A stretch of DNA of 25,765 bases. Source: Apostichopus californicus. Its lineage: Eukaryota; Echinodermata; Holothuroidea; Aspidochirotida; Stichopodidae. The position numbers and the translations under genes are program-made. The stretch spans positions 1-25,765 of the forward strand of contig JAIPMN010019601.1 in NCBI GenBank assembly GCA_020650975.1. Reading direction: 5' to 3'. This document shows, piece by piece, positions 1 to 9,311 of the stretch. Below the pieces are notes generated by a model that was given only the letters and a program-made list of their open reading frames with translations, was not told the DNA's origin and did no database searches. Positions within the stretch are counted from its first letter, which is position 1. Each line of letters opens with the position of its first letter.

Positions 1-689
1 TATTTTTATGTATACATTGCTGGAAATACTATTACCATATTGTGTTGAAAAACAATAATTTGTGAACTTTGAATTGTCATGCAACTTCTAAACAGTGAAT
101 TATCCCATCATAATCTGATGTGAGAGATTTTCCACAGATGGATTTACCAAGGGTAACATTCTTCATTTCCAAGTAGATGTTAGTGTAGTGTATAATTTGT
201 AGCATAACTCTGCAACATTAAATGGCACAGTTCGCATATCGTGATTGATAGAAGGATGTATTCACAACACACTGAAAAAACCTCTTCCATGAAAGTGAAG
301 TTTCAAGACAATGTTCTACTCACATATTTTGTTTTACTAGTGTTGATGGCTTTAAAAATTTTGTCAAAAGTAGCCAGTAGTTAGCGTAATCAGTATTTTA
401 AGAGGGGAAACAAACTTTTTCAAGATTGTAAAGATCTGTTGCCACATTAATGCAAAAAAACTAACGATAAAAGTTAAAATCTGCTATTAGATGGCTATAA
501 TAATTATGCTGCAGATGTGACCGGCTGCTGTAAATGACTGTAGGCTAGATACATACTGGTACTGCTGAAAGTTTAAATCTCTCACAGGACGAACCTACAA
601 CTTTTAAACTGAGACCACCTCCCCCCCTCCCCATCCCCCTCTCCCTACCATTGTCAAAATCAAAGAATACATCAATGAATACAACGTAC
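1..689. other. Intron or downstream sequence of the FLYWCH gene
   Basis: AT-rich, with no exon recognised on either strand. Positions 613-650 hold a C-rich tract. The gene's remaining 3' exons should lie here or, more likely, beyond the left edge. Confidence 0.4.
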
Positions 690-1036
690 CATTTGGTATG
701 TACTCTGAGATGAGATCAAACTTTAAATTCTTCGGCTCGGCAGGGTACATTTTCTGTCGGTGTCGATTCGCTTGTCTTACGAGAGATGACTTGGTGGGCA
801 GTCCGGGGAAAATTCCGCTAGCACCTACTTCATTCACTATGATCTCGGTGACTATGGAGCCAGGCGATCTGAGTATTTCAGTTGCAGCTCTCTCCTTTAT
901 CCTGGCTCTGAGCTGCATTATCAAATGATCATCCTTCTTGCCCTCGTGGATGTGCTCCTTGGCTCCGAAAGTGAATTCATCACCCGTCTGCGTGACGGTG
1001 GCATAACAACGGAGGGTGTCATTACGGATGGAACAT
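690..1036 (-). CDS. Exon 4: second half of FLYWCH finger and downstream region
   Basis: Acceptor TTTTTTTCACCAG precedes 1036. The first base completes the Arg codon of TSWR begun in the previous exon, so the reading continues TSWRCSIRND, then LRCYATV and KEHIHEG. This supplies the W, C, C and the closing H-x-H of a FLYWCH finger. About 75 further residues follow, rich in Arg and Lys, ending near SEYIPNG. The proposed donor is ATG|GTACGT at 689. If that donor is skipped the frame stays open to a stop at 604-606 through a low-complexity Gly-rich tail, which is less likely to be real protein. Confidence 0.7.
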
Positions 1037-4000
1037 CTGGTGAAAAAAATTAAAAAGAGACGTAAAATTAAGGCAAGATAGAACTACTGTAACAATTGCA
1101 TGCAAGGAATTTTATGGGTTGCAAAAATATATTGCTAAAACGCACAACCTCACTAAGTTTCAGATTGAAATATCTTTCACGGTTAAAGGTTTGAATGGAA
1201 ACAGCTTTGAATAAACCATTAAATTATTACTGCTTAGATGGGTTGGTACTGACAGGCTCAGAAACGTACTGTTACTTGGTAATACTATGAGTTACACCCA
1301 CATTTGCTTGATTTGTGCCACAAGTTCCTTAGGATAGAACAGTATACGAGCAGTGTTATTAAGCATTGTTACTCTGCAGTGTGTACGTTGTGCTCAAGCA
1401 CATCAAATCAATTGGAAAACCTCACAAACTGGGGACCTTCAGTCAATATGGACTGACTCATGCACCACTGTTACAAGAAATCTCAGCCATCGACTTAATG
1501 GTGTTCAACTACCCTAGATTTGCAAGAATTGTTTTCTTTTCCTATCCTTTTAAAAATGTGGTAAACTGCCACTACTAAGGTACTCCATATGCAGCTGTAC
1601 ATGTCATTTTCAATAATGTGGTAAACTGCCATTACTAAGATACTCTATATGCAGCTACTGTACATGTCTTTATTCAATAATGTGGTAAACTGCCACTACT
1701 AAGGTACTCTATATGCAGCTACATGTCTTTACCTCCAGGAGGTTCCTGTTTCGGTCTTTCTTCTCATGGTGTAACTATATCCTCTGGTGTCAATTAACTT
1801 AGGTCTCTGGCGCTGGGAAGAACCCTCCACGATACTGTAGCTGACATCCTCCTCACCACCGACTGCAGACTTACTACAGCCGGCATCCGATGTTTTCTCT
1901 ACATTTTGGGCTTCGAGATAACTTAAGCTAGCTTGGTTACCCTCAACAGGAATCTCAGCCTCTACAAGAACTTCTGACATCCCCTCTGTAGTTGGGTCAT
2001 TGTTTGTGATATCTGTTTCAGTTGTTGACGTGGTGATGACATCTTCACTAGATATCACCACCTGAAAGTCTTGAGACTCTGAAAGAGCTTGAGTGACCTA
2101 TTGAAAAGAACAGCAATATGTACAGTAGGTAAGTGTCATATACTGTACAGTGCATGATAAAAGTATAAATGCCTACTGTAAGTGAGCACTGTACCAGCCA
2201 CGGTTTCTGCATCTTTGGTTTGTTCAGAATTTCTATGTTTATTCAGACTTTTTTTTATGTTTAAACGAGAAATCCTGTTTACTTTTTATCTTTGAATTCC
2301 AATATTTTTGCTATTTAATGAAGATACTATGACAATAAGTAAACTACCACTTTGAAATTGAGCTTAAATACGAAAATTAAAATAAAATTTACTTTCTGGC
2401 AAAGACTGCAATATTTATTCAAATGAGTTTATTATTATACCCCATTATCGTTTACACACACACACAAACACACAGTGATTCATTATTTATTAGCATTGGA
2501 AACCAATTCTGTTATAATTGTCTCTTACAAAGTCTTCAAAGGAAAGCTCATCAAATTAAATAAGAACCTGAAGTTATAAATGTACTCAGTTCTTCAGCAT
2601 ACAGTACAGTAAATAGCAAGTAAAGTGTATTGAATGATGAAATTGGCAAAAAGTTAAAATTTCAGCCAATTACCAAAGATTTAAAGATTCTTGTACAGTG
2701 CAATGTCACCAAGTACTATGCCTACAGTACTCTTGACGTGATGGTTTCAACCATAGGCGTAGAAGCCCAATTTGATTTGGGGGGGGGGGGCTGTAACGAC
2801 TTGCCCGAAAAATATAACCAAAATGTTTTGCATGCTGTGCGCGCTTTCAACATGTTAATGAACATATCATATAGGTTTTTACATAAGTTATGGCGAATTA
2901 GTAGGGCAAGCTTAGAACTTTATTTTAATTACCAAGGAGATTTTTTTAAAACTATTCATTTCCTTAGCTACATCATTACAATTTATTTTCTTTCAGTAGG
3001 TGCCCGGCATATTGCCCGAATTTACACAAAAATATTTGGTTGGGGGGCTGCAGCCCCCCCAGGACTACCGCCTCCTAGGCTACGCCTATGGTTTCAACTA
3101 GGAAGTGTCAAGCTAGTGAAGCTACAATAGAAGATGTTGAAACGAAGTCCACCACCGAGAGGGATCTAGCCAGCATGGAGTGAGCCATAGGGCTACTTTT
3201 ACTACACACTGATCAACCATCGTCCTTACCACTTGGATAACCAATCTCTGAAAAACAAGCCTGTCCTTTCTGAAGGGATCAATCACTTTTATTCCAACAA
3301 GATGTCAGCTATTTTATCTCAAATAACATCTTTGCTTTGCAAACTTGCAAAATATGTTTTTACTGACCAATTGAATGGGGAGTATGTAGTGTGCAGTGTG
3401 ATTATACTTACTGGTAATTCAATGAAAGAAAGTGCAAAAGTTGTACTTGGAGAACAATTCTTGCATTTCCAAATGATGTTACAGCAAGACTTCATTGCTT
3501 CCTTGTACAAAGTTGAACTAATGCCTAAAGGAAAGATCAAAAAGTTAGCAGTATTGCAACAAAAAAAAAATTATTATCTTAGTTAAACAGCTGTTATTAC
3601 TTATTACTGAACATGAATACTGCATACTGTACATACTTATAATTGATGCTTAAATGTATTAGCCAAGAAAGGCTATGCACTACTTGCAAGCAACAATCTT
3701 TATGAATGAGACAAAAATGACACATCATACTGCACTGGAGAGAACTGTTAGCTCAGACAATATATCAATTTGATATTAAACAGATACCAATACTGTACAC
3801 ATGATATAATTAATGAGGTTAGTTTGTAACTTTGTTTATGGTTCTTATTCTATAGTAATATGTACATCAATCACATTTTTGAACTGGTACACTTTTATTA
3901 AAAATTTTGGGAAAAATTCAGTGTTCAAATTTGGTGTAGCAGTTTTGAATGCTCAGAAATTTATCTCTTATAAAATACTACAGATCCTCTGTAAAATACT

Positions 4001-6331
4001 TCTATACATCTACAGTATACAAGAGTAATGTGTATATAGCATTTGCTATGGGATACCAGATGTATATGCAAATTATTCCCTAGAATTGTTATAAAGTAAG
4101 ATGTTTTCTACTCGAGAGTGACTAGTTCTGTAGGAGACATGGTTTCAGTAACTAACAAAAACAGTCCAAAATCAACATTATTTGAGAAATAGTATGATAT
4201 ATTTAATTTGCAATATAGTCAAGATTATACATATTTATATAAATAATTTCAGTGTGACCTACAAACTGTAATTAAAAGTTCATAGTAAAAGTACAATATC
4301 CATAATTTTCTCAAAATGGAAAATCATGTTACTTTACCCGACATATATTTATGTTGTATACTTCAATATAAAGTGTTTTGAATTTGTGTCATGAAAAGAA
4401 AGCTCACAGAAGAAACTATGAACAAGATTTATATATAAAGAATAAAGAAATTTAAGAAAGAGTGGGGCAATAATTGGAACTAACAGGAATTCAGTAAATG
4501 CAAGTTGTTAAAGAGTTGGGCAATAATGACATTCAAGGCCTCTGTACTTGTACATGGTACTTACCAGTCTCACATGCTCTGTGCTGTCCATTCGAGCAAG
4601 AAGCACAGTCCACCCACTCCTCGCTGCTTGTATCTATGTTCCTTCCACAAGCAATGCATGGAATGTCACCTGTGGAAGTAGATGCTGCCTGATTGGGACC
4701 TGGTTACATTTTTATGCAAACATAGGGACTGCACAATATGTACAGTATATACAGTATATATACAGTAATTCTTCCATCTAAGGAATTACCTCCAAGTTGG
4801 GTTGGCGCGAGCTCAGGTAAATGTGAATAAAATGCAACATAGCTTAGTATAGAAGATTGGCTCTGCTCTGTACACTACACCTATTTCAATAAAAAATTAT
4901 TTCATATTGAATAATTTAGCATCATGAAGAAAGCAGGATACTTTCCGACCATTGCCTAAGGTTAACACCATAAGTGCTCCCAACACTAACTTAAATTGTG
5001 GGTGACATACACAACACTTTATGAGCCAAAGTAGTTACAGCTAAATCAGCCTACATAATCAATCTTACTTGCTGACATCAAATCAAGCTTTCTGTATGCA
5101 AAGAGATTATCCTGTATTCTTGTTCAATTTGCCATATAAGCCAGGCAGATTTGGCAGGCACTTTTCTTTTTAAATGACAAAACACAGATAAAAGTACTGT
5201 AGCCTTAGTCAGGCCTAATTGTGGGGCCTAGCAATTAGACTTAGGCCTAACATTCAGCTTACTGAGGCTAGACTTGGACCTAAGTTAGGCATAATCATGG
5301 TTGTTTGCATTAACTGTGAGCTTTTGTAATAAAAACCCGTATTTATGGGGGAAAGAAATGGTGGCAGCTGTGTTGGAATGTACTGTTTCCCTACTACCTA
5401 CACGACCTACTTAAGGGCACGTAAGGGGCCTAGGCTTAGGGGTTTGATCGTGCATAACAATTTTACACTTCTAAGAGCTTCTAAGATCTTATAAGTTCAC
5501 CACCAATTGTATTTTGCTTTGATTTATCCTTCAACCATGTGAATCGATTGAAATTGATCAGAATTAGACAATGTACAGGTCTCATGTTAGAGCAATTACA
5601 AGAAACTGCTGGCAAATACAAAATTAATGTGTTCTCTTTGAATTCTAGCCTAGGGGCCTAGGCCGATTTGATTTCATGTAGGCTATAGATTAAAAACTTG
5701 TATAACAGTTGCTTCAATTTGATAATTAACACAGGGTAACTACAGTGTGCAAACTGCAAAGACATGTAGTAGGCCTATTAGCCTATGCAGCAGGCAAAGT
5801 TATGGAATTTTTATTTACTAAAATGTTGGTAATTAGTACCACGCTTGGACTTGTACTACAACAAGTTACAACTAGCCTAGCCTAGTACTACTGGACCAAC
5901 CTTACTGATTGTCTTTCAATCAAGGTCATACGTCGTACCTACGGGTATGTCGGGACTGCCTACCCTAGACTAAATAACAAATAGTCTACAACTTACAACA
6001 AGTGCTATATCTAACAGTAACACTAGGCATATATACCATAGCGTACATACTATACTGTAGGGCTTAGCAATAAAAATGTTTTAAGCAAATAAGCCTAGGC
6101 CCTAGCCTAATGTTAGGCCTAACCGTTACATGTCACAGTACGAACGACTAGGTCCTAACTTTTTAAGACTCAAAGGAGCCTGAACGGCGAACCTTTTCGC
6201 TTCTTTTCTTTCACAGCTTCTGTTGGCATTGGTCCTATCCATTCATCTTCTTCTTGGTTTGTTTCATCACCGGTAGGTTCACTATGTTGTCTTTTCCTGT
6301 CACTGCTTTCGCTAGCCATGGTAGCCGCCAT
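690..6331 (-). CDS. PPWD1-like head + PHD + FLYWCH protein gene, 3' end off window (join of 4 exons)
   Basis: Gene model on the minus strand, in order 6331-6193, 4669-4565, 2078-1733 and 1036-690. All four junctions are flanked by GT/AG signals and keep one reading frame (phases 1, 1, 2, then 1 at the last donor), giving about 312 residues before the window's left part. Seen: an acidic/basic N-terminus with the motif DEWIGPMPTEA followed by KEKKRK, a PHD-like C-x2-C / C-x2-C-x4-H-x2-C finger, a Ser/Thr/Glu-rich linker, and a FLYWCH finger. Known: FLYWCH fingers bind DNA or protein and are common in MULE-type transposon proteins and in host proteins derived from them; the N-terminal motif resembles the start of PPWD1, a spliceosomal WD40-cyclophilin. 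Inferred: one chimeric transcript. Alternatively, exon 1 belongs to PPWD1 alone and the zinc-finger exons form a separate nested gene. Other exons may have been missed between 2078 and 4565. Confidence 0.5.
1555..1731. repeat. Three-copy ~60 bp tandem repeat abutting a splice donor
   Basis: Copies begin with aatgtggtaaactgcc at 1555, 1615 and 1679 (periods 60 and 64) and include actctatatgcagct and acatgtcttta. The last copy ends at 1731, the T of the GT donor (minus strand) of the exon ending at 1733. Confidence 0.9.
1733..2078 (-). CDS. Exon 3: acidic Ser/Thr-rich linker and first half of FLYWCH finger
   Basis: Open from 2097 to the donor TGGAG|GTAAAG at 1732. The acceptor CTCTTTCAG just upstream of 2078 gives phase 1, matching the PHD exon; a second acceptor, TTTCAATAG before 2097, would be phase 0 and does not fit that exon. 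The encoded stretch is rich in E, S and T with no predicted fold until RPKLIDTRGYSYTMRR, which is the start of the FLYWCH finger. The finger is split by the intron exactly before its CSIRND segment. The exon's donor abuts a three-copy tandem repeat. Confidence 0.65.
2079..2751. other. Intron with CA-rich microsatellite
   Basis: Non-coding. A short CA repeat lies at 2454-2475. Several TACAGTA / ACTGTAC elements occur (near 2118, 2143, 2165, 2600). No exon recognised. Confidence 0.5.
2752..3090. mobile_element. hAT-type MITE, 339 bp
   Basis: Begins CATAGGCGTAG and ends with its reverse complement CTACGCCTATG. It is flanked on both sides by the identical 8-mer GTTTCAAC (2744-2751 and 3091-3098). 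An 8-bp target duplication with short terminal inverted repeats beginning CA is the signature of hAT transposons. There is no transposase inside; the open frame crossing it is incidental. It contains a run of 12 G near 2780 and an internal palindrome GGGGGGCTGCAGCCCCCC near its right end. Confidence 0.85.
3099..4564. other. Intronic stretch, no exon recognised
   Basis: AT-rich. A plus-strand frame of about 117 codons (3233-3586) is open but shows no recognised domain, low compositional quality and no convincing splice context. It is kept only as a possible decayed pseudogene or chance frame. Confidence 0.35.
4565..4669 (-). CDS. Exon 2: PHD-type zinc finger exon
   Basis: A 105-bp exon with acceptor ACTTCCACAG and strong donor ACTG|GTAAGT. 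It reads DIPCIACGRNI, then EEWVDCASC, then SNGQHRACET. The spacing C-x2-C, W-V-D-C-x2-C, x4, H-x2-C is the core of a PHD finger, a module that usually reads histone tails. The final C-x2-C pair of a full PHD is not visible in this exon or at the start of the next modelled one, so the finger is either incomplete or finished by an exon not recognised here. Phase 1 at both ends. A second acceptor (CCAATCAG, about 18 bases upstream) would add six residues in phase 0 and would then not join exon 1 in frame. Confidence 0.6.
4670..5200. other. Intronic sequence with TACAGTATA repeats
   Basis: Contains a short run of TACAGTATA units at about 4741-4768. Nothing else was recognised. Confidence 0.4.
5205..6121. 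repeat. Cluster of AGGCCTA / CCTAGG palindromic words
   Basis: At least eight occurrences of AGGCCTA, GGCCTAGG or close variants, for example near 5212, 5226, 5242, 5427, 5650, 5770, 5878 and 6093-6120. Spacing is irregular, so this is a word-enriched region rather than a tandem array. It lies in the first intron just downstream of exon 1. Confidence 0.6.
6193..6331 (-). CDS. Exon 1: charged N-terminus resembling PPWD1
   Basis: Starts at an ATG in the context AAAATGGCGGC (a second in-frame ATG with context ACCATGG lies four codons on). It encodes 46 residues: a Ser/Lys/Arg/Glu-rich stretch, then EEDEWIGPMPTEAV and KEKKRK, ending AAAAG|GTTCGC. From memory of the family, human PPWD1 begins with an acidic stretch followed by a closely similar W-V-G-P-L-P-V-E-A and KKRK, after which its WD40 part begins. 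No WD40 exon was found in the window on this strand. The donor hexamer GTTCGC is weak. If it is not used, the frame stops eight residues later. Confidence 0.5.
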
Positions 6332-6333
6332 TT
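6322..6333 (-). promoter_or_regulatory. YY1-like site at start codon
   Basis: On the minus strand the start codon sits in AAAATGGCGGC, close to the AAGATGGCGGC element bound by YY1 that is common just downstream of transcription starts of housekeeping genes. This supports a promoter and first exon here. Whether it is used as a YY1 site is inference. Confidence 0.4.
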
Positions 6334-6399
6334 TCTGTTTCTGCTGAAGTCTTGTATTGGTTAACTCGTCCACCCGGAAAGCAATACAAGCACAACTCG

Positions 6400-7515
6400 C
6401 TCTTTACATTATAAGGTAGCTGAATGATAGGAGGCAAGCTGGTCGAATTAGTCCAGCTCCGTTTATGGCTATGCCTAAAAGCTATGGCCGAGTAGGCAGT
6501 TTTCAGTAAAAGGTTTTGAGTTAGACGTTGTTGCAGTTTGTCGAAGATATTTTCGGACTCGATCGAGTAAAATACAGATTTATCTAAACAATGCAACAAC
6601 ATGCTATTATTAAATAATATATCAATATTATCTGCAGCAAAATTGAACAAAAAAAGCAACTTTTAACAAAATATTTTTTATTGATGTTTATACAAACGAC
6701 CGCAAAAAACATGATTATATATGAATAAACATCAGGATACGTTATTATGTCTCATGATTATTCAGTTCAAAAGTTTCTGGTCAACTCGCTGAATCTACCT
6801 GCTGAAGACCCAAACAGAGGATTTTAAACCTGGTTAAATCTTTCGTAATCATAATTAATCTTTAAGACTTTTAACATGACAATATTCTGCTATCCTTTGT
6901 TAATCCACTAATAACATTATTTCGGGATTACAACACCAAGAAAAGAATTCGTAAGCAACATATGACTGGTATTATAATGCAAGTACACCTTGTCTCGTAA
7001 CATACCAACAGAAGTTGTACGTATACGAAGGAGGCAAGTATGAAATAAGAAATGTCATGTAAACAGTCTGTTGTGTTGTACTCGTATACTCATTGCTAGC
7101 ATTGAGATTCAGCTGTTCTACGACTGTTTGCCAAAAGTTGAACATGTTGACTCTTTGCAATATCATCTTTAAAACTCGTGCGTAAAACCGTGAGCTACTA
7201 CTAGTACTACGAGCAATACACAATGTAAACCCTTGTTTTCACAGATTGTGTGGAAACAGATTTCCATGGCATTGTGGCTGGTGGCACAACAAATTATAAT
7301 TTGTAGGCCTTCATTCACTAAAGGTGGTTGAACCTTACATGAAAAATACTTCCATTTATCCTCCCAATAGTATGAATGATCTTAGGTCTGACTGCACCTC
7401 CTCCAAACAATATCAGAGAATTTTTCTAGCATATATATAACTATGAGGCAGAGATGAACCATGTCATTCCTATGGCTCCACAGACTTCAATGCAGGTTCA
7501 TGACATAGACCTGTG
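6400..7515. other. Intergenic or intronic spacer upstream of the minus-strand gene
   Basis: Probably holds the promoter and 5' UTR of the minus-strand gene (nearest the 6331 start). No plus-strand exon of RNF220 was found. Minus-strand open frames here have no recognisable domain. Confidence 0.4.
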
Positions 7516-7516
7516 T

Positions 7517-7570
7517 TGAGGGGTGGGGGGGGGGTGGGTGTGAGATGGGGGGTGAGGGGAGGGGTGGAGG
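7517..7570 (+). repeat. G-rich tract with G-quadruplex potential
   Basis: Several runs of four to eight G separated by one to five bases. It satisfies the simple G-quadruplex pattern on the plus strand. Confidence 0.6.
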
Positions 7571-7689
7571 CTAAGTCGCACTCCACCTACAACTGGCAGG
7601 CAGGATATAACAGAAAAGCCAATTGTACAGTGCATATATAGGCATAGCTGTCGAATACCCCGCGTTATTGAAACTTAACCAAAATAGGT

Positions 7690-8080
7690 GCTACGGGCTA
7701 CGAGGTAAAAGTGGATGAAAGAATGACTTCGTAGCCCGTTGGCTCGTAGCCAGTTTACTTAAAAACAAGGTTAGGGATAGGGTTAGGGATAGGGTTATGG
7801 ATAGGGTTAGGGTTAGGGAACTTCTGACCTCGTAGCCTGTTGGCTCGTAGCCACTAAATTCTTCAACACCCATTCCACCACTTCTGACTTCGTAGCCCGT
7901 TGGGTTTACTTTAAAACAAGGTTAGACCCAGTAGCCCATTGGATGTCGCCCAAGATCCCCACGTTCCCGTTGGATGTCACCGCACATCTTCCTGAGGCTT
8001 TACTTTCCTATATAGAATGACTGCGTAGCATGTTGGTTCGTCGGCAACAGTGACAAAACCGGACCACACCCCGTTGGATA
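7690..8080. repeat. Degenerate CGTAGCCCGTTGG repeat region
   Basis: Variants of ttcgtagcccgttgg recur near 7728, 7826, 7890, 7929, 7965, 8021 and 8072. An inverted version, CTACGGGCTACGAG, lies at about 7691. Two copies are followed by AAAACAAGGTTAG. It looks like a decayed satellite or the end of a mobile element. No coding potential recognised. Confidence 0.6.
7769..7819 (+). repeat. Interstitial telomere-like repeat
   Basis: About 50 bp of GGTTAGGG and GGATAGGG units in tandem: TTAGGG, the animal telomere hexamer, alternating with variant 6-mers. It is embedded in the CGTAGCC repeat region. Confidence 0.8.
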
Positions 8081-8285
8081 TCGCCCGTGTTACAAGTATA
8101 TGCATTGTACATTCGAAAAAAGGGAAAAAATGTTTAAGCCCAATAATCTTAACAATTCTATAATAGCGCCATCTACTCAAGCACATTATAAGACTGCATT
8201 GGCAGTTGTTCGTCTCCGTCAAAACCACAATCTCTGATCCAGCGGGGTATTCTGCAGCTACTCCCATATATATAGAGTGTTCACA

Positions 8286-8400
8286 TATAAATCGGGAGGC
8301 CTGGGTTCGAATCCAGTTGGAGGCTGGAAGTTTATTCACTGTTCTGGATTTTCCAACTCACTACAATTTCAATATACTCAATTGTCTTTGTAGCTTATTT
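8286..8400 (+). mobile_element. Truncated tRNA-derived SINE-like fragment
   Basis: GGGTTCGAATCC at 8303-8314 matches the RNA polymerase III B box (T-loop of tRNA). No convincing A box lies 30-60 bases upstream and the arms do not pair as a tRNA, so this is SINE debris rather than a gene. End points are approximate. Confidence 0.45.
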
Positions 8401-9230
8401 CCATTTAACAGAGTCGGTTCAAAATATCTCTTTTGAGATCCGTCCTTAGGAATCACAAATGAGTTCCAGTTATCATGTTTGATCTCTAGAGAAAGGCAAA
8501 ATATGTCACCAAAACAGAAGTAGCATTGTTCGATACAGGTGAAAAATGCCGACAGTGAACTTACGACCTTCCTAACAGTTTCAAACCTCTGGACATACAA
8601 TCAGCGTCCATAACATGTATACATGTGCGGTACAATGTAATCAGTGGAAAATGGCTCAACATTCTTTCAAAAGTTGTAAAATGTAGCACCATTTTGCAGT
8701 GAGAGAGCCATCCCTTTCCTGGACAAGATAACATCTCAGCCCCTCCCCCCCCCCCCATCCTACAGTACAAAAACGTGTATATATGCCCCCTGGTTAATGG
8801 TATGTAATATTATGTATGCTGTATATTATATCAAGAATTTGTCTCATTGTGTAAATTGTTAAAATATGGTTTAGGTCCAGATTGTGAGTGTTTTGAACTG
8901 CATGCTATCTACAAGATTTCTTTGAGTAAACTCCTAAATTATGTGAGCAATGAAGGGTGTCTATTTTACCTTGTAAAATGTTCTAGATATGTTAGTACTG
9001 TGACAATTGTATGAAAATTCTATCATGTCAATGGTAAATTTGTGAATGTTAATTGTATATATATTTTAATTTAATACAGTTAAGATATATACAGGACTTT
9101 GACTTTGAAGCAAATTTTAGCCCTTGTTTTTACAAAAATTCATAATAACCTTGTAATTTAGTAAATTATAAATGACATTATAATAATAATTCTGATTTTA
9201 ATGACACATAATTTACATATTGTGTTGCAG
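8401..9230. other. AT-rich stretch before the first visible RNF220 exon
   Basis: A C-run lies at 8745-8756. The acceptor TATTGTGTTGCAG ends at 9230, so at least one upstream exon must exist, but none was recognised here. Confidence 0.4.
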
Positions 9231-9311
9231 GTTATGTAGACCAACTGGCAGTTAGTTTCAATAACAAAGAAGATGAAACAATGACTGAAAAAGACCAGGA
9301 AAAGAAAAGCA
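9231..9311 (+). CDS. RNF220: RNF220 exon a (first visible)
   Basis: Acceptor GTTGCAG, donor GCA|GTAAGT. Encodes YVDQLAVSFNNKEDET then MTEKDQEKKS. The first two bases complete a codon from an unseen exon. The phase-1 end joins exon b as an Arg codon. The internal Met could start a short isoform. Confidence 0.85.

Noticed and set aside
2630..3130. Plus-strand open frame of 166 codons
   Set aside because: It runs through the hAT MITE, including its G-run and terminal repeat; no domain, so incidental.
3233..3586. Plus-strand open frame of 117 codons
   Set aside because: No recognised domain, no clear splice or start context; a minus-strand frame overlaps it. Kept only as a possible relic.
6312..6659. 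Minus-strand frame of 115 codons overlapping exon 1
   Set aside because: Different frame from the PPWD1-like start and no domain; likely 5' UTR or promoter.
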